Shown here: piece by piece, positions 1-8,603 of the stretch
How positions within the stretch are numbered: the first letter of the stretch is position 1
Layout: every line of letters starts with the position of its first letter
NCBI GenBank assembly: GCA_023411395.1
Contig: JAEYOV010000022.1
Coordinates: 1 to 41,861 of the forward strand
Origin: Bacillota bacterium
GTDB taxonomy: Bacteria > Bacillota > Clostridia > Christensenellales > Aristaeellaceae
Length of the DNA stretch: 41,861 bases
Reading direction: 5' to 3'
Position numbers and translations under genes: made by a program
The notes under the pieces: model-generated
What the model saw: only the letters and a program-made list of their open reading frames with translations
Databases searched by the model: none
What the model was told of the DNA's origin: nothing

Positions 1-85
1 TTACACGGCTTGCTGTGTTTCCTATCCCTGTTTTTCCTTCATTCCTCGCTCCTTGACACCGCTGTTTATTCTTCTATAACAAAAA

Positions 86-119
86 CTGTCGTGCTGGAGA
101 ATTCTCTCCAGCACGACAG
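86..119 (-). terminator. Orphan terminator-like hairpin
   Basis: A perfect 15-bp inverted repeat (86-100 against 105-119) with a 4-nt loop ATTC. Read leftward, the hairpin is followed at once by five T (complement of 81-85), the form of a rho-independent terminator for leftward transcription. No leftward gene is visible between here and the helicase gene at 282, so its source transcript is unclear. I see no gene in bases 1-85. Confidence 0.5.
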
Positions 120-205
120 CCCCTTGCGCTTTCATTTATCAGAATCATCAGCGCACCAGTACATATAGACTGTGGAGAACAAGGAGATGAGCAAGAAAAA
201 ATTGG

Positions 206-234
206 TTGACAAACTCCTCAGGAGGCATTAAAAT
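206..234 (+). promoter_or_regulatory. Sigma-A type promoter of the HelD-like gene
   Basis: A consensus -35 TTGACA (206-211), a 17-nt spacer and a -10 TAAAAT (229-234) sit about 48 nt before the proposed start at 282. The spacer holds a small dyad, CTCC-TCA-GGAG (213-223), which might be an operator or chance. The predicted transcript start is near 241. Confidence 0.75.
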
Positions 235-281
235 ATTTATTCTCACTTCAAAAATGAAAAGATAGATGGGAGGTGTTCCCC

Positions 282-2579
282 ATGGAATGGCGTTTGCCGG
301 ACCATCCGGATGCCGCGCCGGAAGCTTTCAGGCTTTCGCGCACGCTGTCGGTGATTCAAGGTGAGATTGGCAAGCTGGAGGCGGAAACGGGGGTAGGCGC
401 AGAGGAGGAGCGGATCATCAAGGTGCCTGAGGGCATCGATGCGGATGAGCAGGTGGCGCTGAACATTCTGCGCATGAAGCTGCAAACGCTTCATCAACTG
501 GCGCTGGCCCGCCGGCAGCCCTTCTTCTCCCGGCTGGATTTCATCCCCAAGGGCGGGACGCCGGAAACCCATTACCTGGGCCGCTGGGGTGTTTTGAAAA
601 CGCCGGAGTACAGCGTGGAGGTGGTCGACTGGCGAAGCCCCGTGGCCAACCTGTACTACTCCGGCCAGGTAGGCCCTATGGCCTATGAAGCCCCGGATGG
701 CAGGGTGGAAGGGGAACTGACACTAAAAAGGATGATCACCATCACCGAGGGCCGCCTCACCGGCATCTTCGATTCCGGCGTCGTCAGCCAGGACGCCTAC
801 CTGCAGGGCGTGCTGGGATCGGTAAGCACCGACAGGCTTCGGGAGATCGTCACCACCATCCAGGCGGAACAAAACATCGTCATCCGTCACGGCATAGGAA
901 AACCACTCATTGTCCAGGGGGTCGCGGGAAGCGGAAAGACTACCATCGCACTGCACCGCATCGCCTGGCTTTTGTATGCTTACCAGGAAACGCTGGCCCC
1001 CGCTTCCATGATGATCGTGGCACCGAACCCGCTTTTTCTGGACTATATCTCCGCAGTTTTGCCGGATCTGGGTGTGCAGCAGGTACAGCAGACCACATTT
1101 ATGAGCCTGTGCAGCCGCTGTCTGGGCAAGCAAATGGTCAAAGTACGCTGGGAGAACCGCCTGGAGGAGCAGCTGCGCATGACGGCTTCAGGGCGGGCAT
1201 CATTGGGCACGGTACTCAGGATAAAAGGCTCCCTGCGCTTTAAAACGGCGCTGGAGAATTTTTTGGATATCTACGAGCGGCAGGTTATTCCCCGAGGGGA
1301 TGTTTGCTTTGGGAATGAGGTACTCTTTACTGAGGCTGAGCTTCAGGGAATTTATCTTACGCAGCTAAAGCCTTTCCCCTTGCGCCAGCGGGTGATGGAA
1401 CTGCAAAAGTATATGCAGGGCCGCTTGAAAAAGGCGGTGGAGCACATGACCGGGCAACTGGAAGTCATGGTCAGGGAACGGCTCGATGCGCTGGTGATGC
1501 GCCTGCCGGATAATGAGGAGCGGCGCGCACGTACTAAAAAGCTGCTGGAAAGCCGGGAAAAGCGCCTTCTGGAACTGAAGGAGGAGCAGAGAAAATTTCT
1601 CAAAGCCTATCCTGGAATATGGCCGGCCATGCGCGTGCTGGAGGTATACGAAGCGTTCCTTCATCATCTTAAGTGCGAAAACGCCTTCGGGAAAGAAGGG
1701 GAGGAACTGATCCGTCGCACCCTGGAGTCGATTTTTAGGGGCGAGGCCGGAGCGGAGGATCTGCCTGCCATCATGGTCATCGGGCGGCGGGTGTGGGGCG
1801 TGCCCAGGCTGAACGTGAGCCATGTGGTGATGGACGAGGCACAGGACTTTTCCCCCTTCCATTGCCAGTTGCTGAAAGAAATGGCCGGGCATGATTCGTT
1901 TACTATGGTAGGCGATCTGATGCAGGGCATTCATGGCGACGAGGGCATCAGGGATTGGGAGGATATCGCCGGGCAGGTGTTTGGGGGACGGGCCCAGAAA
2001 AAGCATCTGGTGGTCAGTTACCGGAATACCGTGGAAATTATGACCGTTGCCAGCCTCATTGCGGCGCGCCACCCCGTGCCTAACCAGCCCAAGGCCCAGC
2101 CTGTGCTGCGCCATGGCGAAAAACCCGTCATCATGGCCTGCAGCAGCAACAAGGAGCGGATGGAAGCCATCGCGCGGCAGACAGCCATATGGCAGGAGCA
2201 GGGGTATCACAGCATTGCCCTGATTGAAAAGACGGAGGAAGCCTGCAGGCTGCTTTACAAAGCATTGCCGGCTGGACTGAATGCCAGGCTGCTGAAAGCG
2301 GGAGACAGCCATTTTGAGGGCGGGGTGCTGGTGATGCCTGCTGCCATCGTGAAGGGTCTGGAGTTTGATTGCGTTCTGGTGGCTGACGCCAGTGCACAGG
2401 CATATCCGGACGAGCCCTTCTACTGCCGCCTGTTATATGTTCTGTGTACAAGGCCGCTGCACAGGCTGGCCCTTGTATATGCAGGGGAAAAATCACGGCT
2501 GCTGTCGGAAATTCATGACGACAATGTGAATTTTTCCGCATATGGTGGGCAAATGCTGGAAAGACACCACAAAATGTAG
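282..2579 (+). CDS. helD: HelD-like superfamily 1 helicase (RNA polymerase-associated motor)
   Basis: An SF1 (UvrD/Rep-like) ATPase of the HelD type, about 765 aa. An N-terminal coiled-coil-like segment (about residues 15-80) precedes the HelD-typical stretch with VVDWRSPVANLYY. Walker A GVAGSGKT lies near residue 212, the Walker B/DEAQD box near 517, and a late SYRN motif and a KGLEFD motif follow. In Bacillus, HelD binds RNA polymerase and strips stalled enzyme from DNA; this function is inferred from the family. The ATG at 282 is chosen because GGGAGG (268-273) lies 8 nt upstream; a GTG at 273 overlaps that site. It has its own promoter (206-234) and is followed 50 nt later by the envelope genes. 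It could instead be annotated as a generic UvrD-like helicase. Confidence 0.85.
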   Translation: MEWRLPDHPDAAPEAFRLSRTLSVIQGEIGKLEAETGVGAEEERIIKVPEGIDADEQVALNILRMKLQTLHQLALARRQPFFSRLDFIPKGGTPETHYLGRWGVLKTPEYSVEVVDWRSPVANLYYSGQVGPMAYEAPDGRVEGELTLKRMITITEGRLTGIFDSGVVSQDAYLQGVLGSVSTDRLREIVTTIQAEQNIVIRHGIGKPLIVQGVAGSGKTTIALHRIAWLLYAYQETLAPASMMIVAPNPLFLDYISAVLPDLGVQQVQQTTFMSLCSRCLGKQMVKVRWENRLEEQLRMTASGRASLGTVLRIKGSLRFKTALENFLDIYERQVIPRGDVCFGNEVLFTEAELQGIYLTQLKPFPLRQRVMELQKYMQGRLKKAVEHMTGQLEVMVRERLDALVMRLPDNEERRARTKKLLESREKRLLELKEEQRKFLKAYPGIWPAMRVLEVYEAFLHHLKCENAFGKEGEELIRRTLESIFRGEAGAEDLPAIMVIGRRVWGVPRLNVSHVVMDEAQDFSPFHCQLLKEMAGHDSFTMVGDLMQGIHGDEGIRDWEDIAGQVFGGRAQKKHLVVSYRNTVEIMTVASLIAARHPVPNQPKAQPVLRHGEKPVIMACSSNKERMEAIARQTAIWQEQGYHSIALIEKTEEACRLLYKALPAGLNARLLKAGDSHFEGGVLVMPAAIVKGLEFDCVLVADASAQAYPDEPFYCRLLYVLCTRPLHRLALVYAGEKSRLLSEIHDDNVNFSAYGGQMLERHHKM

Positions 2580-2585
2580 TATAAT
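2557..2585 (+). promoter_or_regulatory. Candidate promoter of the M1 peptidase gene
   Basis: A perfect -10 hexamer TATAAT (2580-2585) lies 17 nt after TGGAAA (2557-2562, 4 of 6 match to the -35). The -35 sits inside the end of the helicase gene. A short hairpin, CCGCA/TGCGG (2597-2601 and 2608-2612), lies in the predicted leader and lacks a T-run, so it is not a terminator. This suggests the envelope genes downstream have their own promoter. Confidence 0.5.
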
Positions 2586-2629
2586 CAAAAAAGCAGCCGC
2601 ATCTTTTTGCGGTCGCGCCGGGAGTTGAA

Positions 2630-4174
2630 ATGAAAAAAGATCGGGAGCAGGCTACATCAACTGGGGCAGAGTCAAAGCGGCGCCGGGTCATCATCCGGAT
2701 GGTTGTGGCCGGCTGTGCCATAACGCTGCTGGCTTTGCTGCTGTCCATGCATGTTTTTGCTGGGCAGCAAGCTTTGCCTGCCCAGCAGGCGGTGCTGACA
2801 GCGGCGGCCCTGGGGTTGGATGATATTTCGATCTCGGCAGCATTCTCTCCGGACGACAATTCACTGACTGCAACGCAGTCCATGCGCCTTCAAAACAGAA
2901 GCGGACAAGCCTTAAGCGATGTGGTGATCCGCACCTATGCCAATGCCTTCTCCTCGGAAGAATACAGCCCTGCAGCCATTGAGGATGTATACGACAGGTG
3001 CTATTACAATGGCTTCACCCCGGGCGGCATTACCATGATGAAAGTTCTGGCGGACGGTCAAAGCGCTCGCTATTCGTATGACGATGCTGCCAAAACGGTG
3101 CTACGGATTTCCCTTGATGCAGGCTGGCAGCCGGGCGAGTGGGTTGATATCGTGCTGGATTATGCAATCAAAATCCCTTACTGCAATTACCGCTTTGGCT
3201 ATTCCTCCGGTATTTATACGCTGGGGAACACGTTTCCTGTTCTATCGGTATGGGAAGACGGATCATGGCGGACAGAGGAATACTTCCCGCTGGGAGATCC
3301 CTTTTATTCCAACTGCGCCAATTACAGTGTGACTATTGCCGTCCCCAAGGGATATCTGTGTGCCGGCAGCGCGTATGCGGAGAAATCTGAAAAGGATGGG
3401 CAGTGGATATTCTCCTTTGACGCCCCGGCCATTCGGGATTTTGCGCTTGCCATCAGCGACAGGTTTTTAACTGCCCAGGAGACGGTGAGGAATGTACTGG
3501 TCACAAGCTATGCCCTGAATGCGAAGGATGCCCAGAAGGCGCTGAAATACAGCAGGCAGGCGCTGATCTGTTTTAATGAACTGTATGGCGACTACCCTTA
3601 CAGGCATCTGGCGGTTGCCAATGTGGATTTTCCCTTTGGCGGCATGGAATACCCGGGTCTGATTTTGATACAAAGGGCACTCTTTGGGCAGGAGAATGAC
3701 ACGAACCTGGAGATTGTAGCTGTGCATGAGGTGGCGCACCAATGGTGGTACGCGGTGGTAGGCTCAGACCAGTATTACCAGCCCTGGCAGGATGAGGCGC
3801 TGGCAGAATATTCCCTTTTGGATTATACAGCGCGTTACTACGGTCAGGATGCCAGGGAAAGCGTGGCGTTCTCCAGGTTTGAAACGGCTATGCGCGTGAC
3901 CATTCCCAGGGGTGTAACGCCGGGCAGCCCCATTGATTATTTCGGCAGCATGTCGGAATACTCCCTGGTGGTATACCGCCGCGGAGCCGCGATGCTGGTG
4001 GCGCTGGATACCGCGCTGGGGGACAAATTCCATGAGTTTCTTCGTGCCTATTACCGGGAACATGCATTTCAACTGGCCGGCCGGGAAGATTTTGTGCAAA
4101 CGCTGAAGAATGTTACCGGTCAGGACTGGAGCGCTCTGATGACCGATTACCTGGATACCTATATCGCCAATTGA
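2630..4174 (+). CDS. Membrane-anchored M1-family metallopeptidase
   Basis: A 514-aa gluzincin. The zinc motif HEVAH (residues 366-370) is followed after 18 residues by the third ligand Glu389, i.e. HExxH-x18-E. A GGMEYPG segment near residue 337 matches the GxMEN exopeptidase motif with N changed to Y. A basic N-terminus (residues 1-23) and one hydrophobic helix (about 24-44) predict a signal anchor with the catalytic part outside. M1 enzymes remove N-terminal residues from peptides; this protein lacks the long C-terminal helical domain of classical aminopeptidases, so its substrate is unknown. GGGAG (2620-2624) lies 5 nt before the ATG. The glycosyltransferase gene starts 25 nt after its stop, suggesting co-transcription. 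Confidence 0.85.
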   Translation: MKKDREQATSTGAESKRRRVIIRMVVAGCAITLLALLLSMHVFAGQQALPAQQAVLTAAALGLDDISISAAFSPDDNSLTATQSMRLQNRSGQALSDVVIRTYANAFSSEEYSPAAIEDVYDRCYYNGFTPGGITMMKVLADGQSARYSYDDAAKTVLRISLDAGWQPGEWVDIVLDYAIKIPYCNYRFGYSSGIYTLGNTFPVLSVWEDGSWRTEEYFPLGDPFYSNCANYSVTIAVPKGYLCAGSAYAEKSEKDGQWIFSFDAPAIRDFALAISDRFLTAQETVRNVLVTSYALNAKDAQKALKYSRQALICFNELYGDYPYRHLAVANVDFPFGGMEYPGLILIQRALFGQENDTNLEIVAVHEVAHQWWYAVVGSDQYYQPWQDEALAEYSLLDYTARYYGQDARESVAFSRFETAMRVTIPRGVTPGSPIDYFGSMSEYSLVVYRRGAAMLVALDTALGDKFHEFLRAYYREHAFQLAGREDFVQTLKNVTGQDWSALMTDYLDTYIAN

Positions 4175-4199
4175 TTACGGATGAAAAGCGGGTGTACTT

Positions 4200-5321
4200 A
4201 TGGTCGTGGAACCGCTTCACGTAGCGGTGCTGATTCCTTCCCTGGAGCCGGACGGCAGGCTTTTGCCTTATGTCCGGCAGCTTTTGGACAAGGGTTTTTC
4301 CCGCGTGGTGGTGGTGGATGACGGCTCCGGGCCGGACTATCAGCCCATCTTTGCGGAGCTTGACACACTGCCGTGCTGCCATGTTCTCCATCATGACAAG
4401 AACAGGGGCAAGGGCGACGCGCTGAAAACGGGCTTTGCCTACATCAAAGAAGAATGCCCCGGCTGCCCCGGCGTAGTCACCGCGGATTCCGACGGCCAGC
4501 ATACCGTAAAGGATGTCTGGGCCCTGGCGAAGCTGTTGGCGGAGGGGGAGGATGGGTTGCTGCTGGGCACCCGTGATTTTTCCTTAAGCCATGTGCCGGC
4601 GAAAAGCCGGGCCGGCAACAGGATCACCTCCTTTATTTTCTGGCTGCTGTACGGACGATGGCTGAAGGATACGCAGACGGGATTGCGGGCTTTTTCCGCC
4701 CGGCATCTTTCCTTTATGCTTAGGGTGGAAGGGCACCGCTTCGAGTATGAAATGAACATGCTCATCGCCTGCGCCAGGGACAACCTGCCCATGAAGCCCG
4801 TGCCCATCGAAACGGTATACGAAAATGAAAACAAGGGCACGCATTTTGATCCCTTCCGGGACAGCCTGCGCATCTACCGGGTCATCTTCAAGAATTTTTT
4901 CCGGTTCATGTCCTCCTCCTTTTTGGCCACGGCCATCGACCTTGGCGTGAGCTTTCTTCTGATGGATGCTTTGCGCTCGGGCCCGCTCCCGGACGAATGG
5001 CGAATCGCCATTGCCACAGGCGCGGCAAGGCTGATATCCGCGGGCTTCAATTTCCTGGTCAACAAAAACTTTGTATTCCATTCCCGCAGCGCAAGGCATA
5101 AGCAGCCGGATGCACTGATCAAATACGCGGTTCTCTGCGTCTGTGTATGGATCGTCTCTTCAGGCGCGGTGACCTTCGCCCATCAATACATGAGCGTGTC
5201 CGACAAGCTTGCCAAGATCGTGGCCGATACGTTCCTGTTCTTTATCAACTACCGGTTGCAGCAGCGCTGGGTCTTTCGCAAGCACCCGAAATATGCCGAG
5301 CAAGGCGCCAATGTCGGATGA
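4200..5321 (+). CDS. GT2 glycosyltransferase fused to a GtrA-like membrane domain
   Basis: A 373-aa two-domain protein. Residues about 5-225 form a GT-A family 2 domain of the dolichol/polyprenyl-phosphate hexose synthase type, with VVVDDGSG near residue 40 and the metal-binding DSD at 96-98. Residues about 240-370 carry four hydrophobic segments resembling GtrA, including the LVNKNFVF and WVFRK segments typical of that family. Such fusions are thought to charge a polyprenyl phosphate with a sugar and help move it across the membrane, which is inference here. No strong ribosome binding site precedes the ATG, so translation may depend on coupling to the peptidase gene 25 nt upstream. The phosphodiester glycosidase gene follows closely. 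Confidence 0.82.
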   Translation: MVVEPLHVAVLIPSLEPDGRLLPYVRQLLDKGFSRVVVVDDGSGPDYQPIFAELDTLPCCHVLHHDKNRGKGDALKTGFAYIKEECPGCPGVVTADSDGQHTVKDVWALAKLLAEGEDGLLLGTRDFSLSHVPAKSRAGNRITSFIFWLLYGRWLKDTQTGLRAFSARHLSFMLRVEGHRFEYEMNMLIACARDNLPMKPVPIETVYENENKGTHFDPFRDSLRIYRVIFKNFFRFMSSSFLATAIDLGVSFLLMDALRSGPLPDEWRIAIATGAARLISAGFNFLVNKNFVFHSRSARHKQPDALIKYAVLCVCVWIVSSGAVTFAHQYMSVSDKLAKIVADTFLFFINYRLQQRWVFRKHPKYAEQGANVG

Positions 5322-5346
5322 AACCTAGGAAACAGGAGTGACCGTT

Positions 5347-6417
5347 ATGCAAGGAAAACGCCGCGTGGAAACAGCCGTATACGCTTCCCTGATTGCCCTG
5401 ATGCTTTTCGTTCTGCCGCTTGTGGTTCCCTCGGGGGCAGTCATGCTGTCGGCGGAACAGGCCTACATGGATAGCATGCCCTTGGTCTTTGACGATGAGG
5501 GCGGTGGAGAATTTTATGATGAAGAAATGCCTTCGGAAGAGCCGAAAGGCGAAGCGCCGGAATCCGGGCTACTTTCCTTAAGCGCCAGCGGAGGATCGAT
5601 GCCGGAGGCTGCGCCCGCCGCCCTGCCGGCAGATGCTACGCCGGGCATGGTCCCAAATCCTGCTTGCTTTACGGAAACGGGCTACCAGGACGAGAGCATC
5701 ACCGTAACCATGGAAAGCCGTGAGGCAGGCGATTCCATGTTCCATGTGGCTTACGTCAAAATCGCCCATCCGTCCCAGCTGCGCACCGCATTGGCGGGGC
5801 CCTACGGCACCAAAAAAACCAACAAGACATCCACCATGGCCAAGAACAATAACGCCGTGGTCGCCATGAACGGCGATTATTACAGCAACCGGGAAGGCGG
5901 ATATATTACCCGGCAGGGGGAAACATTCCGAAAAAAGCCCTCCAAAAACCTGGATATGCTGGTCATCGACAGCCGGGGCGATTTTCATGTGCTGGTAAAG
6001 AGCGACCCGGAAAAGCTGACCGCGCTTGTAAAGGATCAGGACAATCCCATCATCCAGGCGTTTACCTTCGGCCCGGCGCTGATTGTGGACGGTGCCTTGA
6101 TGCCGCCGCCGGAATCCTATCCTTTCAACATCCGCCGTCCTGAACCCCGGGCGGCCATCGGGCAAGTCGGCCCCCTGGAATATGTGATGGTGGTGGTGGA
6201 TGGCCGCCGGGAGGAATCGCCCGGCGTCACTGTCCAGGAACTGGCCGATTTCATGGCGGAACTGAACTGCATTCAGGCTTTCAACCTGGATGGCGGCAAC
6301 TCCGCCACCATGGTGTTCAACAACGCGTTCTACAGCAAAAAAACAGGCAGCTCCGAGCGTTCCGTCAGCGACATCATCTATTTTGCTTCGGCGGTAGACC
6401 CTGCCGCATGGCAGTGA
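5347..6417 (+). CDS. Phosphodiester glycosidase (NAGPA-like) exported protein
   Basis: A 356-aa protein with an N-terminal hydrophobic helix (about residues 10-31) that predicts a signal peptide or anchor. A low-complexity acidic and Pro/Ala-rich linker (about 45-105) precedes a phosphodiester glycosidase domain from about 115 to the end. Typical segments are VVAMNGDYY and FNLDGGNSATMV. The family cleaves sugar phosphodiesters such as GlcNAc-1-P caps and is common in exopolysaccharide or cell-wall loci. ATG 5347 is chosen because AGGAG (5334-5338) lies 8 nt upstream; a GTG at 5338 overlaps the site. It lies between a GT2-GtrA gene and an Lgt-like gene, which supports a surface-glycan or envelope role. 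Confidence 0.83.
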   Translation: MQGKRRVETAVYASLIALMLFVLPLVVPSGAVMLSAEQAYMDSMPLVFDDEGGGEFYDEEMPSEEPKGEAPESGLLSLSASGGSMPEAAPAALPADATPGMVPNPACFTETGYQDESITVTMESREAGDSMFHVAYVKIAHPSQLRTALAGPYGTKKTNKTSTMAKNNNAVVAMNGDYYSNREGGYITRQGETFRKKPSKNLDMLVIDSRGDFHVLVKSDPEKLTALVKDQDNPIIQAFTFGPALIVDGALMPPPESYPFNIRRPEPRAAIGQVGPLEYVMVVVDGRREESPGVTVQELADFMAELNCIQAFNLDGGNSATMVFNNAFYSKKTGSSERSVSDIIYFASAVDPAAWQ

Positions 6418-6444
6418 CGCCGCACTGTACAAAGGAGAAGCCTC

Positions 6445-7422
6445 ATGTTTGAAGATGTGCAGTCCTTTCCTGTCCTGGGCCTGACGGTGTATAAATACGG
6501 GCTGTCTTTGGCTGTGGCTGCTGCCGCTTGGCTGTACTTATCCGGATTTCTGGCGAAAAAGAGGAATCTGCCCGGCAACACGGTGCTGCTTACAGGGGTG
6601 CTGGCCATCCCATTGTCGCTCATTTTTGGCCGGCTGCTTTTTTGCTTGGTCAGCCTTGGTTATTTTCTGGAAACCATTGGCCAGCCCGCTGCCATGTTCT
6701 ACTTCTGGGATGGCGGCCTGTCCATGATGGGGGCGCTGCTGGGTGTCGGTCTGGCCGCCCTGATCGCGGCCAGGCTCAAGAAGGCGCGGTTTTTAGTATT
6801 GATGGATGTGCTGGCAGTGCCGGCCGGGCTGTTTATAGCCATTGCCCGGCTGGGGGAAGCATACACCACCCTGGGCCGGGGTAAGAGCATCGATGCGGAG
6901 TGGATGCAGAGCAGCATGTTTTTTAGTACACGGGAGGCCTGGGGCGATTATTACGCGGTGTTTCGGTACGAGGCAGCTGTTGCCGCTATCCTGCTGCTGG
7001 TGATGCTTTGCCTGTTCTTTGGCAGGAAGACACGTGCTACGTTAAGACCCGGCGATCTGGCCTTGGTTTTCGGCACGCTGTTTGGTTCCGCCCAGGTGGT
7101 TTTGGAAAGCCTTCGGGATGACGGGCATATGCTGTGGGGCTTTGTCCGGGCCTCGCAAATCATCAGCATCCTATTGCCAGTGGCGGCGGTTATTGTATTC
7201 AGCGTACGGCTCATCCGCCGGGAGGGAATGCGCCTTCATCCTGTTTTAGCCTGGATCACGGCGGCGGCAGCCATTGGCCTTGCCGTGATCAAGGAATTTG
7301 ATATCGATACCAGCGATAACCTTTTCAGGGAGTACGCGCTGATGTCCCTGGCTATGGCGGCGCTCGCGGCTGTGGCGCTTCTTCTCCTGAGAAAGGCAAA
7401 CAACAAAAGACAACACCTGTGA
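6445..7422 (+). CDS. Divergent prolipoprotein diacylglyceryl transferase-like membrane protein
   Basis: A 325-aa polytopic protein with about seven to nine hydrophobic segments. Lgt-like landmarks are a GGLSMMGALLG loop, ARLGEAYTTLGRG around residues 134-146 where Lgt has its RxxNFxNxE signature, a FRYEA segment equivalent to the Lgt LYEA, and ESLRDDGHMLWGF at about 221-233 matching the Lgt ExLRxD...G region. The asparagines of the signature are missing, so classical lipoprotein lipidation is not certain. Lgt transfers diacylglycerol from phosphatidylglycerol to the lipobox cysteine. AAAGGAG lies just before the ATG. The gene sits in a tightly spaced envelope cluster. Confidence 0.68.
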   Translation: MFEDVQSFPVLGLTVYKYGLSLAVAAAAWLYLSGFLAKKRNLPGNTVLLTGVLAIPLSLIFGRLLFCLVSLGYFLETIGQPAAMFYFWDGGLSMMGALLGVGLAALIAARLKKARFLVLMDVLAVPAGLFIAIARLGEAYTTLGRGKSIDAEWMQSSMFFSTREAWGDYYAVFRYEAAVAAILLLVMLCLFFGRKTRATLRPGDLALVFGTLFGSAQVVLESLRDDGHMLWGFVRASQIISILLPVAAVIVFSVRLIRREGMRLHPVLAWITAAAAIGLAVIKEFDIDTSDNLFREYALMSLAMAALAAVALLLLRKANNKRQHL

Positions 7423-7449
7423 CCTGTCCGTCCAAGGGAGGGTAAGCAG

Positions 7450-8598
7450 ATGAAAGTAAACAGGGATATACTGCGCCGCTTCATTACCGGGGAATTGCCG
7501 CCCACCCTCCATGGGCGTGAGGATGGCTTCTTTGTGGGGTTGGTACGCGGCAACTGCTTCCGGCTGGGGCTGCTCAGCCTGTTAGGTGCCTTATTGCAGG
7601 CAGCCGTTCTTTTTTCCCTGCGGGAGATGCCTGTCATGCGGGACTTGCTCATGCGCTGGTTCACGCTGGTGGCGGTGATCGGCCTTGGCGTTTTCGGCCT
7701 GTTCTTTCTAAGGCAGGCAAAGGGGAATATGCCCGTACCGGCCCTGTGGGCATGCCAGGTGGTATTTGCTGTCTACTACATGGTGGTTGACCTATGCATC
7801 CTGTTCCTGACGAATCAAATGCAGCCGGACATTGTTCGCATGGCTCCCGCGCTGCTTTTGATGGCCATGATGACCATGACGGGCGGGCTGAGCATCGCCT
7901 GCTTTGGCGGCTATCTGCTGGGCATTTTTCTGCTGGCTTCAGAGCCCGCGCTGCTTGTATATGGCCTGACCGCTGTCATTGCCGCCTACTATTTGTCCAG
8001 GGAACGGTACGGGCGGCAGTTGTCCCAGTTCATCCATGATGTTCAGGCGGCCCAGGCGGCGCAGGACAATCAGGAGCTGCTCAAGCGTCTTGAAAGGATG
8101 ACATCGTGGGATGAACAGATTCAAATGAACAACCGCCGGGCCATGAGCGCCTGGATGGAGGCCGTGTGGCCTCTGTGCGTACGCAACCGTATCCCTGTGG
8201 CGGTGATCGTTGTCTCCCCGGACGGTATGGAAAAAGTGCGCAATGAAAAAGGGCCCGGTGCGGCTACGGCGCGGTTGAATCAATTCGCCGCAGCTTTGAA
8301 GCCCTTCGTCCGCCGCCAGTCCGACTTTCTGGGCCGGTATGAGGAGGACAAGTTCATAATATTATACTCCGGGCCCTCTCTTAAGGATACGGACATGCTG
8401 GTAAAGCGCATCCGGGACGATCTTCACAAACAGGCCTGGGCGGACGCGGAAGGCGGATTCCTTTCCCTGAGCATGGGAATTATCTATGGGCTGCCAAGGG
8501 ACAATATGGTGGCCGCCCAGTGGATGACCAGGGCCGACGACGTGCTGGAAAAGGTCAAAATGCAGGGCCCGGGCGCCATGGCCATCGAGGAAGCATAA
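7450..8598 (+). CDS. Membrane protein with a degenerate GGDEF domain
   Basis: A 382-aa protein. Residues about 35-180 hold about six hydrophobic helices. A short coiled coil (about 190-215) leads into a C-terminal GGDEF-like fold (about 215-380). The NRR of the entry motif remains (MNNRRA), but the signature loop reads RYEEDKF (296-302) instead of GG(D/E)EF, so diguanylate cyclase activity is unlikely. A receptor, scaffold or phosphodiesterase-like role is possible but not shown. GGGAGG lies shortly before the ATG. It closes the run of envelope genes, 27 nt after the Lgt-like gene. The next gene is on the opposite strand, 5 nt past its stop. Confidence 0.65.
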   Translation: MKVNRDILRRFITGELPPTLHGREDGFFVGLVRGNCFRLGLLSLLGALLQAAVLFSLREMPVMRDLLMRWFTLVAVIGLGVFGLFFLRQAKGNMPVPALWACQVVFAVYYMVVDLCILFLTNQMQPDIVRMAPALLLMAMMTMTGGLSIACFGGYLLGIFLLASEPALLVYGLTAVIAAYYLSRERYGRQLSQFIHDVQAAQAAQDNQELLKRLERMTSWDEQIQMNNRRAMSAWMEAVWPLCVRNRIPVAVIVVSPDGMEKVRNEKGPGAATARLNQFAAALKPFVRRQSDFLGRYEEDKFIILYSGPSLKDTDMLVKRIRDDLHKQAWADAEGGFLSLSMGIIYGLPRDNMVAAQWMTRADDVLEKVKMQGPGAMAIEEA

Positions 8599-8603
8599 TT
8601 GCT

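Noticed and set aside
187..231. Short ATG frame of 14 codons upstream of the HelD-like gene
   Set aside because: The AAGGAG sits directly against the ATG, and the frame overlaps the -35 and -10 of a strong promoter, so it would not be on that transcript.
1365..2312. 315-codon minus-strand frame opposite the helicase gene
   Set aside because: Antisense shadow of a high-GC gene; no family motifs and no ribosome binding site, while the plus frame has all helicase motifs.
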